Shown here in pieces: positions 32,627 to 41,651 of a DNA stretch of 64,000 nucleotides. Below the pieces are notes generated by a model. It ran no database searches. It saw only the letters and a list, made by a program, of their open reading frames with translations, and was not told the DNA's origin. Source of the DNA: Tardiphaga robiniae (lineage in GTDB: Bacteria > Pseudomonadota > Alphaproteobacteria > Rhizobiales > Xanthobacteraceae); the NCBI RefSeq assembly GCF_001618955.1, contig NZ_LVYV01000002.1, forward strand, positions 228,286 to 292,285, in the 5' to 3' direction. The position numbers and the translations under genes were made by a program. How positions within the stretch are numbered: position 1 is the stretch's first letter; every line of letters starts with the position of its first letter.

Positions 32627-32730
32627 GACGGCGGCACCATAGCGGCGAAAGTCGCAAAAGCTAGCCCCGCGATGAGGAGCGCAGCGGTTTTGCCTAACGT
32701 CAGGGGGGCTGCTCGCTATAGTCTGCCTTT

Positions 32731-34161
32731 ATGAATCAAGGCCGACTCAAATCCGGTCCGGCGGATTTCGTCCTGTCCGGGTGGCTACCGACTGCGCTGC
32801 TTCTGATCGTGACCTTGGTGGTCGGTCCCGCGCTGGGCGGATTGTCGCGTCCGCTCTTCGTGGTCGGCTGCGCCGCTGCTGGCTGGCTGGCCTGGCAACG
32901 CAGCACCGCGGCCCATATCCAGTCGGCCATCCTGCTGTTTGCCTTCGCGCCATTCGTGCGGCGCGTGGTCGATGTGTCGGTCGGCTACGACGCGGCCAGC
33001 ATCATGCTGATCGGGCCGCTGTTGTTCATCCTGACGCCGTTACCGAGCCTGTGGACGTTGCTGTCGTCCCGCGAGCAGTTGCGCGATCCCTGGCTGATCG
33101 CGCCGGCTATCGTGCTGGCCTGCATCGCTTACGGTGCCATGCTGTCGGTTTTTCAGAATGACTGGATGAGCGCGGCGACAGGTGCGTTAAAGTGGGCGGC
33201 ACCTGTGCTTTATGGCATCGCTCTGCAGCAGCGCGCAAAGTCTGATGGTGAACTCGTCAATGCCATGGCGCGTATCTTTCTGGTGGTGCTGCCGCTGACG
33301 GGTCTCTACGGCATATGGCAATATGTCGATCCGCCGAGTTGGGATCGGTTCTGGATGAACTACGCCTCGATCCTGTCGGCAGGGTATCCGCTGCCCTATA
33401 TGGTGCGCGTCTTCAGCACGATGAACGGGCCCGCCACTTACGCGACCTTCACCGCAACGGGACTGCTGTTGCTGGGCTTCCTGAGACCGGGATGGCAGTC
33501 ACTGATTGCCTTGGCGCCCGCGGCACTGGGCCTGTTGCTGTCGCTGTATCGGACCGGCTGGATTGCGCTCGCGCTGGCCGTGGTGTTCTGCATGGTGTTT
33601 CAATCCACACGGCGGCGGGCGCTTGCGACCGGACTTGGCATCGTCGGCGCAGCCATGGCGGCGGTCCTGTTCACGCCCTTCGGCGATGTGATCACCGAGC
33701 GGCTGCAGTCGCTCGGCAGCGGTTCCGAGGATGGCAGCGGCAACGAGCGTCTCGAAGAATTCGTGACGCTGTGGAATACACCTGACAGCATGGTGGTGGG
33801 ATCTGGTTTCAGCTTCACCGATATCGGTGTCGCGGGCACCATGCCGGTCGATGGCCAGATCATTGCGAGCTGGCTCACGCTCGGCATTCCCGTCGGGCTG
33901 CTTTGTTTGGCAGCCTATATCTGGGTCGGGGTCTGGAGCACGTCTGCGGCATGGCGGATGCGGACCAAAGAAGGCGTGGTGCTCGGCGCTCTGTCGCTCG
34001 GCGGCATCCTGATTCACTTGCCACTGACCAGTATCTCGTCAGGTGAGATATCCGCTCTGTTCTGGATGATTTTCGCGATGGCCTGTCCGCGCGACCAGAC
34101 TGTCAGACCTGCCGAGGATGCCGTGATGCCCCTGGAGCAGGCGCGGACCGGCAGAGTTTAG
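32731..34161 (+). CDS. O-antigen ligase/polymerase-like membrane protein
   Basis: The 476-residue protein has about 11 membrane helices and a large loop between them (about 320-360, LQSLGSGSEDGSGNERLEEF), where Wzy/WaaL-family proteins keep their catalytic residues. The short LSLYRTGWIALA segment corresponds to the conserved SRTAWL-like motif of this family, and the GSGFSFTD loop matches the usual GxGxG region. Such proteins polymerise or ligate lipid-linked saccharides on the periplasmic side. It stands alone with a convergent acyltransferase gene, whose stop overlaps by 4 bases. It may serve surface or extracellular polysaccharide. Confidence 0.83.
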   Translation: MNQGRLKSGPADFVLSGWLPTALLLIVTLVVGPALGGLSRPLFVVGCAAAGWLAWQRSTAAHIQSAILLFAFAPFVRRVVDVSVGYDAASIMLIGPLLFILTPLPSLWTLLSSREQLRDPWLIAPAIVLACIAYGAMLSVFQNDWMSAATGALKWAAPVLYGIALQQRAKSDGELVNAMARIFLVVLPLTGLYGIWQYVDPPSWDRFWMNYASILSAGYPLPYMVRVFSTMNGPATYATFTATGLLLLGFLRPGWQSLIALAPAALGLLLSLYRTGWIALALAVVFCMVFQSTRRRALATGLGIVGAAMAAVLFTPFGDVITERLQSLGSGSEDGSGNERLEEFVTLWNTPDSMVVGSGFSFTDIGVAGTMPVDGQIIASWLTLGIPVGLLCLAAYIWVGVWSTSAAWRMRTKEGVVLGALSLGGILIHLPLTSISSGEISALFWMIFAMACPRDQTVRPAEDAVMPLEQARTGRV

Positions 34162-35231
34162 TCCGATCGGGCCGCTTGGCTGACAAGCGGAGCAGGTGCA
34201 GGTTTGCGCTTCGGCAGTGGCGCAAGCCCGAGTGGTGCGAGCAGGTTCAGCCGCTGCAACACGACATGGGCTACCATGGGCAAGATCACGCCGGCCGCGG
34301 TGCCTGCGAGGAGATAGATCCACGGCATTGGCTGCACGTGCAGCATCTGCATGATGATCCGCGTGCCGGATCCCGCCATGATGTGCAGCACATAGATCGT
34401 CATGGACATCACGCCGACCAGCGCCAGCCAGCGATGCCGCGTCTCGTTCAGCAATTTGCAAAGCAGCACCACGCTGGTGATGCCGAGAATGCATGCCGGA
34501 AGCGATGCTATGCTATTTGCGTCGGAGCCGGAGAGCTGTCCTCCAACGGCAACCGCCGCAGCGAAAGCGGTGACGGTTACGATCAGCAGCGTCCAGCCGG
34601 TTCGCCCGTGAGGCTGCCACGCCATCACGATGCGGGTTGCATAGAGTCCCGCGACATAAAACGGCAGGTGATGCATGGTGAGCGCAAGATCGGGGCGGAT
34701 CGGCAACAGCATGAACACGATCAGGCCAGCGAGTGCGACGACAATCATGATGATGCGATTGGGAATGAGCACTGCCAGTACGTGGCAAATCATCAGGGCA
34801 TATAAAAACCAGAATTGCGCCATCGGCCGATACCAGATCGCCCCGAGGTCGCTGGCGGTGATGGGAATATTGGCATTGCGCGATATCAGCATGATCACGC
34901 CGCCCTGGATCAGCGACCACAGCACATAAGGGTAGGCGATCGTCCATGCCTTGCTGGCAAGGAACGGTCGAGCGCCGCGTGCGAGGCTGTGCTGCACGTT
35001 CAGGCCCGCGAGAAAGAAGAACAACGGCATGTGGAACGTATAAAGCGTATAGCTCATCCACTGCGCGAGCGGTCCGTCAGGAAACAGATGCGGCGGTATC
35101 AAGCCGCCGAGTACGTGGCCATAGACCACGAGAATGACGCCTATACCGCGCGCGAAATCGATCCAGATCTGGCGCGTGCGATCGGTCTGCGCTCTTGGTG
35201 CTTCTGCTTGTTCGGCTGGCGATAGTTGCAT
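34158..35231 (-). CDS. Acyltransferase family 3 (OafA/ExoZ-like) membrane protein
   Basis: The 357-residue protein has about ten membrane helices. The N-terminal motif IDFARGIGVILVVYGHVLGG carries the conserved histidine of the acyltransferase-3 family, and FHMPLFFFLAGL with an arginine-bearing loop follows. Members such as OafA and ExoZ transfer acetyl or other acyl groups to surface sugars across the inner membrane. The convergent O-antigen ligase-like gene suggests a shared polysaccharide, which is inference. The last 20 residues are a basic, proline-rich cytoplasmic tail. Confidence 0.92.
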   Translation of the reverse strand: MQLSPAEQAEAPRAQTDRTRQIWIDFARGIGVILVVYGHVLGGLIPPHLFPDGPLAQWMSYTLYTFHMPLFFFLAGLNVQHSLARGARPFLASKAWTIAYPYVLWSLIQGGVIMLISRNANIPITASDLGAIWYRPMAQFWFLYALMICHVLAVLIPNRIIMIVVALAGLIVFMLLPIRPDLALTMHHLPFYVAGLYATRIVMAWQPHGRTGWTLLIVTVTAFAAAVAVGGQLSGSDANSIASLPACILGITSVVLLCKLLNETRHRWLALVGVMSMTIYVLHIMAGSGTRIIMQMLHVQPMPWIYLLAGTAAGVILPMVAHVVLQRLNLLAPLGLAPLPKRKPAPAPLVSQAARSD

Positions 35232-35457
35232 CGTGAGGCATCGCTGGTTCTGAATATCTGGATCAGCAAGACAACATACGCCGAGAGCCGTACACCATCG
35301 TTAACGCCGATCCATGAAATGGCGGCCGGGCGTTCATAGGCGCTTTTCTGGAAAACAGGCTTGATTTCTCGGTCATTTCGGTGCCCATCTGCCCTGACAA
35401 GCTGCCGGCAAGCAGTTCTGTGCTCCATTGGTGCGCTGACACGTTCAAGGACCTCTC

Positions 35458-36975
35458 GTGACTGACTATGTTCGCAAAATCCTGGATAGCCGCGTCTATG
35501 ACGTCGCGATCCAGACGCCGCTGGACCCGATGGTCCGGCTGACCGCGCGCATGGGGAGCCCCGTGCTGCTCAAGCGCGAGGATTTGCAGCCGGTCTTCTC
35601 GTTCAAGATTCGCGGCGCGTACAACCGTATTGCGGGGCTGTCCGCGGAGCAGCGCGCGGCCGGCGTGATTTGCGCGTCGGCTGGCAATCATGCACAGGGC
35701 GTGGCGCTGTCAGCGCAGCGGCTCGGGATCAAGGCAACCATCGTGATGCCGGTGACCACACCGCCGATCAAGATCGATGCTGTCAGATATTGGGGCGGCA
35801 ATGCAGTGCTGTTCGGCGACACGTTCGACGAAGCAGCAGCGCATGCGCGCAAGCTCGAGGCCGAGCAGAAGCTGACTTTCGTGCATCCCTATGACGATCC
35901 CGACGTGATCGCGGGGCAGGGCACCATCGGCATGGAAATTCTGCAGCAGCATCCCGATCCGATCGAGGCGGTGTTCGTGCCGATCGGCGGCGGCGGGCTT
36001 GCGGCTGGCGTGGCGTCCTTCATCAAATTTCTGCGCCCGGAGACCAAGGTCATCGGTGTCGAGCCAGTCGATGCTGCATCGATGAAAGCCGCGATAGATG
36101 CCGGCGAGCGCGTCGTCCTCAATCGCGTCGGTTTGTTTGCCGACGGCGTCGCTGTGCGCCAGGCCGGCGTCGAAACATTCCGTCTCTGCCGCGAGTTGCT
36201 CGATGATGTGATCACGGCCGACACAGACGAGATGTGCGCTGCCATCAAGGATATTTTCGAGGATATGCGCGTGATCGCGGAGCCGGCCGGCGCCTTGGCG
36301 CTGGCGGGATTGAAGAGCTATGCCGCGAACAATCCCACGCGCACCGGCGCGCTGGTTGCCATCAACAGCGGCGCCAACATGAATTTCGATCGCCTGCGCC
36401 ACGTCGCGGAGCGTGCCGAGGTCGGTGAGGCGCGCGAGATCCTGCTGGGCGTGACCATTCCGGAGCAGCCTGGCAGCTACCGCCGCTTCATTCAGACCAT
36501 CGGCAATCACAACATCACCGAGTTCAACTATCGCTACGCCGACGCCAAGGAAGCCAATGTCTTCGTTGGGCTGAAGCTGAGCGGCGCAAAGAACGACAAG
36601 GGCGAGCTGATCGGGCAGTTGCAGGCGCTCGGTTACAAGGTGCTGGACATCAGCGCGGACGAAACCGCCAAGCTGCACATCCGCTATATGGTTGGCGGGC
36701 GAGCACCGCCGGCTTTGCGGGACGAGGTCATCCTGCGCTTCGAGTTTCCGGAGCGTCCGGGCGCCTTGCTGAAATTCCTCGACCAGATGGGCGCGGACTG
36801 GAACATCACGCTGTTCCACTACCGTAACCACGGCGCGGATTACGGCCGGGTGCTGGTTGGGATTGAAGTCCCGCAGGCCGACCGGCCGACCTTGACGCAG
36901 CGGCTGACCTCCCTCGGCTATCCCTATGAGGACGAAACGCAAAATCCGGTCTACCGGATGTTCCTGAACGGCTAG
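35458..36975 (+). CDS. ilvA: Threonine ammonia-lyase, biosynthetic
   Basis: The 505-residue protein starts at GTG 35458 behind AAGGA. The PLP domain (about 1-325) has Lys50 in VFSFKIRGAYN for the Schiff base, SAGNHAQG and the glycine loop PIGGGGLAAGVA for the phosphate. The C-terminal part (about 335-505) has two ACT-like regulatory domains, each with a PGSYRRFIQTIG / PGALLKFLDQMG pattern, as in the isoleucine-inhibited biosynthetic enzyme. It turns threonine into 2-oxobutanoate plus ammonia, the first step to isoleucine. No leader peptide with Ile/Leu/Val codons was seen. A good intrinsic terminator follows. Confidence 0.96.
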   Translation: MTDYVRKILDSRVYDVAIQTPLDPMVRLTARMGSPVLLKREDLQPVFSFKIRGAYNRIAGLSAEQRAAGVICASAGNHAQGVALSAQRLGIKATIVMPVTTPPIKIDAVRYWGGNAVLFGDTFDEAAAHARKLEAEQKLTFVHPYDDPDVIAGQGTIGMEILQQHPDPIEAVFVPIGGGGLAAGVASFIKFLRPETKVIGVEPVDAASMKAAIDAGERVVLNRVGLFADGVAVRQAGVETFRLCRELLDDVITADTDEMCAAIKDIFEDMRVIAEPAGALALAGLKSYAANNPTRTGALVAINSGANMNFDRLRHVAERAEVGEAREILLGVTIPEQPGSYRRFIQTIGNHNITEFNYRYADAKEANVFVGLKLSGAKNDKGELIGQLQALGYKVLDISADETAKLHIRYMVGGRAPPALRDEVILRFEFPERPGALLKFLDQMGADWNITLFHYRNHGADYGRVLVGIEVPQADRPTLTQRLTSLGYPYEDETQNPVYRMFLNG

Positions 36976-36984
36976 GCGAGAGTG

Positions 36985-37011
36985 AGGCAGGGCCGGTTTC
37001 TGCCTTTTTTT
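36985..37011 (+). terminator. Intrinsic terminator of ilvA
   Basis: AGGCAG (36985-36990) pairs with CTGCCT (37000-37005) across a 9-base loop, and the right arm runs into seven T. It lies 10 bases after the ilvA stop codon. Confidence 0.85.
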
Positions 37012-37123
37012 CGCTCAAAGGCGATGCTTAACGGAATACTAGCACTGTCCGGCCAGAGTCGGGCGGTGTGCTGATGCCGGAAAAGGGCGTTGGCTTGGGG
37101 TCCCTTACCGGTTTCATCACGCG

Positions 37124-37576
37124 ATGCGTCTTTCGCTGCTGCCTGTCCTGATGTCCCTGCTGGCGCTGTCTGTAGCCCCGGCACGGGCAGATTTGCGCAT
37201 CACCCGGGACCACGGCGGCTATGTCGAGGAATACAAGGCCAAGTATGAGCGCATCCGCGACCGCAAGGAGCGGGTGATTATCGACGGCATCTGCAATTCG
37301 GCCTGCACGCTGGTGTTCGGAATCGTGCCGATGAACAAGGTCTGCGTGACGCCGCGCGCCAGCTTGGGCTTCCATCAGGCCTATTACGACAAGGCCTTCA
37401 CCTTCGGCATGAAGGTGATCAGCTACGAGGGCACCTCGGACCTGATGGCCTATTATCCGCCGCCGGTGAAAGACTGGCTTGCGCGTAACGGCGGTCTCAC
37501 GCCGGAAATGAAGAAGATCAAGAACGGCATGGATCTCTGGAAAATCGTCGATCCCTGCCCGGAAGAGTTTTTCTAG
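37124..37576 (+). CDS. Secreted ClpP/SppA-like protein of unknown function
   Basis: The 150-residue protein has a clean signal peptide (cleaved near APARA at 22). The mature part contains DGICNSACTLVFGIVP followed by TPRASLGFHQAYY. The serine at 59 and histidine at 84 sit where ClpP/crotonase-fold proteases keep their catalytic pair, and three cysteines (57, 61, 74) may form disulfides. I therefore suspect a periplasmic protease-like fold; activity is not proved and no clear acid residue was assigned. It lies between ilvA and the TRAP genes without an obvious link. Confidence 0.72.
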   Translation: MRLSLLPVLMSLLALSVAPARADLRITRDHGGYVEEYKAKYERIRDRKERVIIDGICNSACTLVFGIVPMNKVCVTPRASLGFHQAYYDKAFTFGMKVISYEGTSDLMAYYPPPVKDWLARNGGLTPEMKKIKNGMDLWKIVDPCPEEFF

Positions 37577-37611
37577 TTTTCAATCTTCAATCGACCTGAA
37601 TGCCTTCACGG

Positions 37612-39816
37612 TTATGACACCGCGAGCCGCGCATCGCCGCGCCTGATCAGCGCCAGCGCGATCAGCACCGTCGGCGCGAGAATGCAGGTGGCGAGGGCAA
37701 TGATCTGCCACTGCGACAGTGGATTGATGCCGCCGCCGGGCGTCGCCATCACAAAGCCGCCGATCACCAGCAGCACACGTAGCGGCCATTCCATCGCGCC
37801 CGCTCGCCGGAGGTCGCCGACATAGGCCTGATAGCCCTGAATGCCGCCGCAGATGAAGACAATGCCGAGACAGGCAAGGCCGGTGAGGCCGAACGCTTCG
37901 AGGTAAGGGCTGTCGCCCTGCAATAGCAGCGCAGGATTCAGCACGAAGAAGAACGGGATGAAATAGATGATGCTGCCGACCCACATCGACTCCCAGCCGG
38001 TCTTCATCGCCGGTGCGCCGGCGATGCCGGCGGCGGCAAAGGATGCGATGGCGACCGGTGGCGTGATCGACGACAGCATGCCCCAATAGAAGATGAACAT
38101 GTGTACGGCCATCTTGTTGAGGCCGAGCTTCTCCAGCGCCGGTGCGACAAGAATAGCGAGGAAGATGTAGCAGGACGTCGTCGTCAGGCCGAGGCCGAGG
38201 ATCAGGCTGGTGAAGGCACACATGATCAGCAGCAGGAAGACGTTGCCGCCGGCGATAGCCAGAAGGTCGTTGGCCAGGCTCGAGATTACGCCGGTGAGCG
38301 AGAAGGCACCGATCAGCAACCCGCAGCCGGCGAGGATAGCGATCAGTTCGACGAAGGTCTTGCCGTTGAGTTCGAGGAAGTGGATCCAGCGCGCGCCGCC
38401 CCAATTCTTGCCAGGGAAGAATTCATTGAGCGCAGCGAGGATGCACATTCCCCATAGATAGGCGTTCTGCAGATCGAGCCAGACCATAAGCCCAGTCAGC
38501 ATGATCGAGAGTGCCAGGACGGCAGTGTTGCCCTTCTTCCACGGTGCCGGGCCTGACCATTGATGCAGGATGACCAGCAAAGCGGTGGCATAGAACGGCG
38601 CGTGGCTCTCGCGTTTGAAGTAGAGCAGCATCACGACAAGGATCGCGATGACAAAGAGATAGTACCAGCCCTCCTTAAGCGCATCCATGAAGCGCGGCAA
38701 TTCCTCGCGCGGGATGCCTTCGAGCTTGTGACGCGCTGCATAGCTGTCGACCTGCGCGAACAGGCCGAAGTAATACAGGATCGACGGAATGGTGGCGGCG
38801 AGGGCAACGTCGGCATAGCTCGTGTTCATGAACTGCGCCATGACGAAGGCCGTCGCGCCAAGGACCGGCGGCGCCAGCACGGCGCCGGTGGACGCGCAGG
38901 CTTCGATCGCTCCTGAGTAAGACGGCGTGAAGCCGGTTTTCTTCATCGCGGGGATCGTCATCGTTCCGGCGGTGAGCACATTGGACACGATGCTGCCACC
39001 GACGGTGCCGAGCAGGCCGGATGCAAAGATGCACACCTTTGCCGCGCCACCACGGAAGGTACCGCACATCGCGAAGGCAATGTTGATGAAGAACTTGCCG
39101 GCGCCGGTCATCATCAGCGCAGTGCCAAACACCAGGAAGCCGATCACGGTGTCGGCGAAGGCTTGGATCGGAATGCCGAGCAGGCTCTCGCCCGACAGCA
39201 CGTGATAGGCCGTGGTTTGCTCTAGCGTCGACTGGGTGCCGCGGAACGGTCCGAGCCATTTGGCGTCAGCAAACAGCGGATACAGCGTGAATGGGAAGAC
39301 GCTGAGCAATAGACTCCAGCCGCCGGTGCGGCGCAGCGCCTCCATCAGCACGAACCACATCACGAGGCCTGCGGCGATCACGGGTTTAGGTGCGCCGTCG
39401 AATTCCCAGCCAAATTGGGCAGCCTTGCGAATGTTCATCATCAGAAAGATCGCCGCCGCGAAAGTGGCGACGAACAATACGACGTCGTACCACGGCACAC
39501 GGTCGAGATCGGCCTTTGGCGTTCCCGGAAAGATCAGGAATGTGAACGGCAACATCAACGCGATCAGCAGATAGAAATATTCGGTGTTGAGCTGCGTGAC
39601 ATCGACGAAGAAGCGCAGCGAAAATTGCTGGTTGATGCAGAGCAGGATGGTCGCGAGGGTGGCCAGTATGAGCGCCCAGCGCCACACGCCGTGCAAGGCG
39701 CGGACGCGCGAGACCTCGGATTCCTGGAGCTCGGCGACCCCATGGGGATCGTCGAGCTCCATTTTTACGGGAATGTCGGATGCGGACCGCACATGATCGG
39801 GTGACGAAATTGACAT
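37612..39816 (-). CDS. TRAP transporter, fused small and large permease (TAXI type)
   Basis: The 734-residue protein is a fused TRAP permease of the 4TM+12TM type. The N-terminal 130 residues are a cytoplasmic tip and the DctQ-like part, and the rest is the DctM-like part with FGTALMMTGAGKFFINIAFA, GTVGGSIVSNVLTAGTMTIP, TGAVLAPPVLGATAFVMAQF and GLGLTTTSCYIFLAILVAP. Such fusions pair with TAXI binding proteins, and the gene for one lies directly upstream (39862-41013). The system imports an organic acid using the sodium or proton gradient. The ligand is unknown; the biotinyl-domain gene in front hints at a carboxylated or carboxylatable acid. Confidence 0.95.
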   Translation of the reverse strand: MSISSPDHVRSASDIPVKMELDDPHGVAELQESEVSRVRALHGVWRWALILATLATILLCINQQFSLRFFVDVTQLNTEYFYLLIALMLPFTFLIFPGTPKADLDRVPWYDVVLFVATFAAAIFLMMNIRKAAQFGWEFDGAPKPVIAAGLVMWFVLMEALRRTGGWSLLLSVFPFTLYPLFADAKWLGPFRGTQSTLEQTTAYHVLSGESLLGIPIQAFADTVIGFLVFGTALMMTGAGKFFINIAFAMCGTFRGGAAKVCIFASGLLGTVGGSIVSNVLTAGTMTIPAMKKTGFTPSYSGAIEACASTGAVLAPPVLGATAFVMAQFMNTSYADVALAATIPSILYYFGLFAQVDSYAARHKLEGIPREELPRFMDALKEGWYYLFVIAILVVMLLYFKRESHAPFYATALLVILHQWSGPAPWKKGNTAVLALSIMLTGLMVWLDLQNAYLWGMCILAALNEFFPGKNWGGARWIHFLELNGKTFVELIAILAGCGLLIGAFSLTGVISSLANDLLAIAGGNVFLLLIMCAFTSLILGLGLTTTSCYIFLAILVAPALEKLGLNKMAVHMFIFYWGMLSSITPPVAIASFAAAGIAGAPAMKTGWESMWVGSIIYFIPFFFVLNPALLLQGDSPYLEAFGLTGLACLGIVFICGGIQGYQAYVGDLRRAGAMEWPLRVLLVIGGFVMATPGGGINPLSQWQIIALATCILAPTVLIALALIRRGDARLAVS

Positions 39817-39861
39817 AATGACCCCGATTATTATTCGCGGTTGCAGCTAAAAATGACGACG

Positions 39862-41013
39862 TTATTCGAAGCCGTTCGGCATGCCGGCCTTCTTGAGCGC
39901 AGCCGCGCGGGCCGTCATCCAGCCGTCGAGAAATTCCTTTTCGCCGGTTGATGCATTTGCCTTGGCGTATTCGCTCCATGCCGCCTTCAAGACGTCCTGC
40001 CGCTTCAGCAGTCCGTCATTGTGTGTCTGGTCTTCTGGCGTCCAGTTGCCGGCTTCCTTGAGGGCTTTCACGGCACCGGGATGAAACGGAACGACCCACT
40101 TCATGGACTGCGCTTTTACGGCGAGGCCTAACGCGCCTGGTGCGTTGTCCTTGTAGGCGTCGAAGTTGACGATCATTGCCTTGGTGATCGCGTAGATCTG
40201 ATCTTCCGCCTGCGAGCCGTAGACGGTCGCGACGGGGTAGGGGTAGGTGCTCATGTTGACGGGCGCTGATGCCGTGATGCCCGCGCCGCAGGTTGCGACA
40301 TGCGGATTGAAGAACGGTGCCACACGCTTGACGCGCTCCCAGCCGGCCTTGTCTTCCGCTGGGAGCGGCGGCCAGATGATGCCGCGCGGCGATGTCTCGA
40401 CCTCTTTGGCCGGGCCAGTGATGGTGGTAGCAAAGGCTGCATCGACGTCGTTGTTCACCATGCCTTTCCACATTGCGCCGTAGCTTGCGAACTCGATCGG
40501 CTTGATGTCTGCCTTTGTGAGACCGGCGAACGCCATGATCGCAAGCGAGTTCTGGTTCAGGGCAGGTGAGCCGACGACGAAGCCGACGCGTTTGCCGCGT
40601 AGATCCTTGATCTCCTTCACGCCGATATCGCGAGCGACGCCGAGCGAGGCGCCATTACAGTCGATGGTCGACAGCGTGACCTGCGCTGGCTGTGGACCCC
40701 ATTCCTTGACGCCGAATTCGAACACGCCTTCCTGCGCGAAGTAGATGCCCGAGCCCATCCAGGCGATCGTGGCGCGACCGGCGCGCAATGGCGCCAGCCG
40801 CGCGACATCATTGCCGGCAGGCAGCACACGCACGTCGGTGGAATATTTGTCCTTCATCATCTTGCCGACGGCGACGGCGATGTTGAAGCCGGCAGTGCCG
40901 GTGTCATAGGCGGTGACCGCCATGGTCGGTGGAAGCTTGATTTCCTGTGCGCATACAGCGCCGGTCGTAGTGAGCACGGCAACGGACGCCAGCGCGATGA
41001 GCCGGTGAAGCAT
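39862..41013 (-). CDS. TAXI-family TRAP solute-binding protein
   Basis: The 383-residue protein has a signal peptide (to GAVCAQ, about residue 23) and then the TAXI binding fold: a glycine-rich first strand-helix (YDTGTAGFNIAVAVGKMM), RAGRATIAWMGSGIYFAQEG, the IKDLRGKRVGFVVGSPALN segment and DVDAAFATTITGPA. TAXI proteins capture small carboxylates or amino acids in the periplasm and deliver them to the fused permease, whose gene follows after 45 bases. It is longer than many TAXI proteins because of an extended C-terminal helix region. It forms the likely operon biotinyl domain - binding protein - permease. Confidence 0.93.
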   Translation of the reverse strand: MLHRLIALASVAVLTTTGAVCAQEIKLPPTMAVTAYDTGTAGFNIAVAVGKMMKDKYSTDVRVLPAGNDVARLAPLRAGRATIAWMGSGIYFAQEGVFEFGVKEWGPQPAQVTLSTIDCNGASLGVARDIGVKEIKDLRGKRVGFVVGSPALNQNSLAIMAFAGLTKADIKPIEFASYGAMWKGMVNNDVDAAFATTITGPAKEVETSPRGIIWPPLPAEDKAGWERVKRVAPFFNPHVATCGAGITASAPVNMSTYPYPVATVYGSQAEDQIYAITKAMIVNFDAYKDNAPGALGLAVKAQSMKWVVPFHPGAVKALKEAGNWTPEDQTHNDGLLKRQDVLKAAWSEYAKANASTGEKEFLDGWMTARAAALKKAGMPNGFE

Positions 41014-41191
41014 TTTCCCTCCAGATGCATTCGCTTTGCGAATTGCTTTTTATTGTTCGGCGATCATGTCATCGCCGTCCGGCGCTGGCAATGTCCTGAG
41101 GCCGTTCGCTGCATGATGGGAGCGGTCACCATCTCAGACAGAATGCCGCAGCACATTGGTACGGCAGTCTAGGCCGTCACTGCATGTCTGC

Positions 41192-41413
41192 TCACGTCTC
41201 GACTGTGCCGAGCAACTGTCCTTCCGCGACCACGTCATCGACCGCGACGATCATCGATTTGATTTTACCTGCGGCAGGAGAGGCGACCGGAATTTCCATC
41301 TTCATGGCTTCGACAAATGCCACTTCGTCTCCTTCATTCACGGAATCGCCGGTTGCGAGCGGCAGTGAGCAGATACGGCCGGCGACTTCGCTGAGGATCT
41401 TGATCTCTGGCAT
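41192..41413 (-). CDS. Stand-alone biotinyl (BCCP-type) domain protein
   Basis: From ATG 41413 the protein has 73 residues and is only one biotinyl/lipoyl barrel. The biotin acceptor is the lysine in FVEAMKMEIPV, and the fold repeats as VNEGDEVA ... VDDVVAEGQLLGTVE. Such short domains serve acyl-CoA carboxylases or decarboxylases as carrier. The carboxyltransferase gene 1.1 kb away on the other strand is the natural partner, but no biotin carboxylase gene lies in the window. It opens the operon with the TRAP genes, with 178 bases to the binding-protein gene. Confidence 0.93.
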   Translation of the reverse strand: MPEIKILSEVAGRICSLPLATGDSVNEGDEVAFVEAMKMEIPVASPAAGKIKSMIVAVDDVVAEGQLLGTVET

Positions 41414-41550
41414 GGTGTTCTCCGCGATCACGCGGGCGGCTGCTCGCTATAGGTGTAGCGCCGACGCGACCGGACAATCCCTAAGAATGAGAAGAAACGA
41501 GCAGCTTGGTGTTGTCGCCGCAGATTGCCTGAGGTAGCGTAGCCCGCAAG

Positions 41551-41576
41551 TGGAATATAATTCCGCAGAGTGGAAC
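41551..41576. promoter_or_regulatory. Putative IclR-family operator between divergent operons
   Basis: TGGAAT-ATA-ATTCCGC at 41551-41566 resembles the TGGAAAT/ATTTCCA operators of IclR-family regulators. A further half-site TGGAAC follows at 41571. It lies in the gap between the biotinyl-domain gene (minus) and the iclR gene (plus), where it could control both. Confidence 0.55.
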
Positions 41577-41651
41577 GGGACGGCGGCGCACATCGGGGCA
41601 ATCCAACGGATTGGCTCCCCGCGAGATGCGTCGTTTTAAGGGAAACGCATC

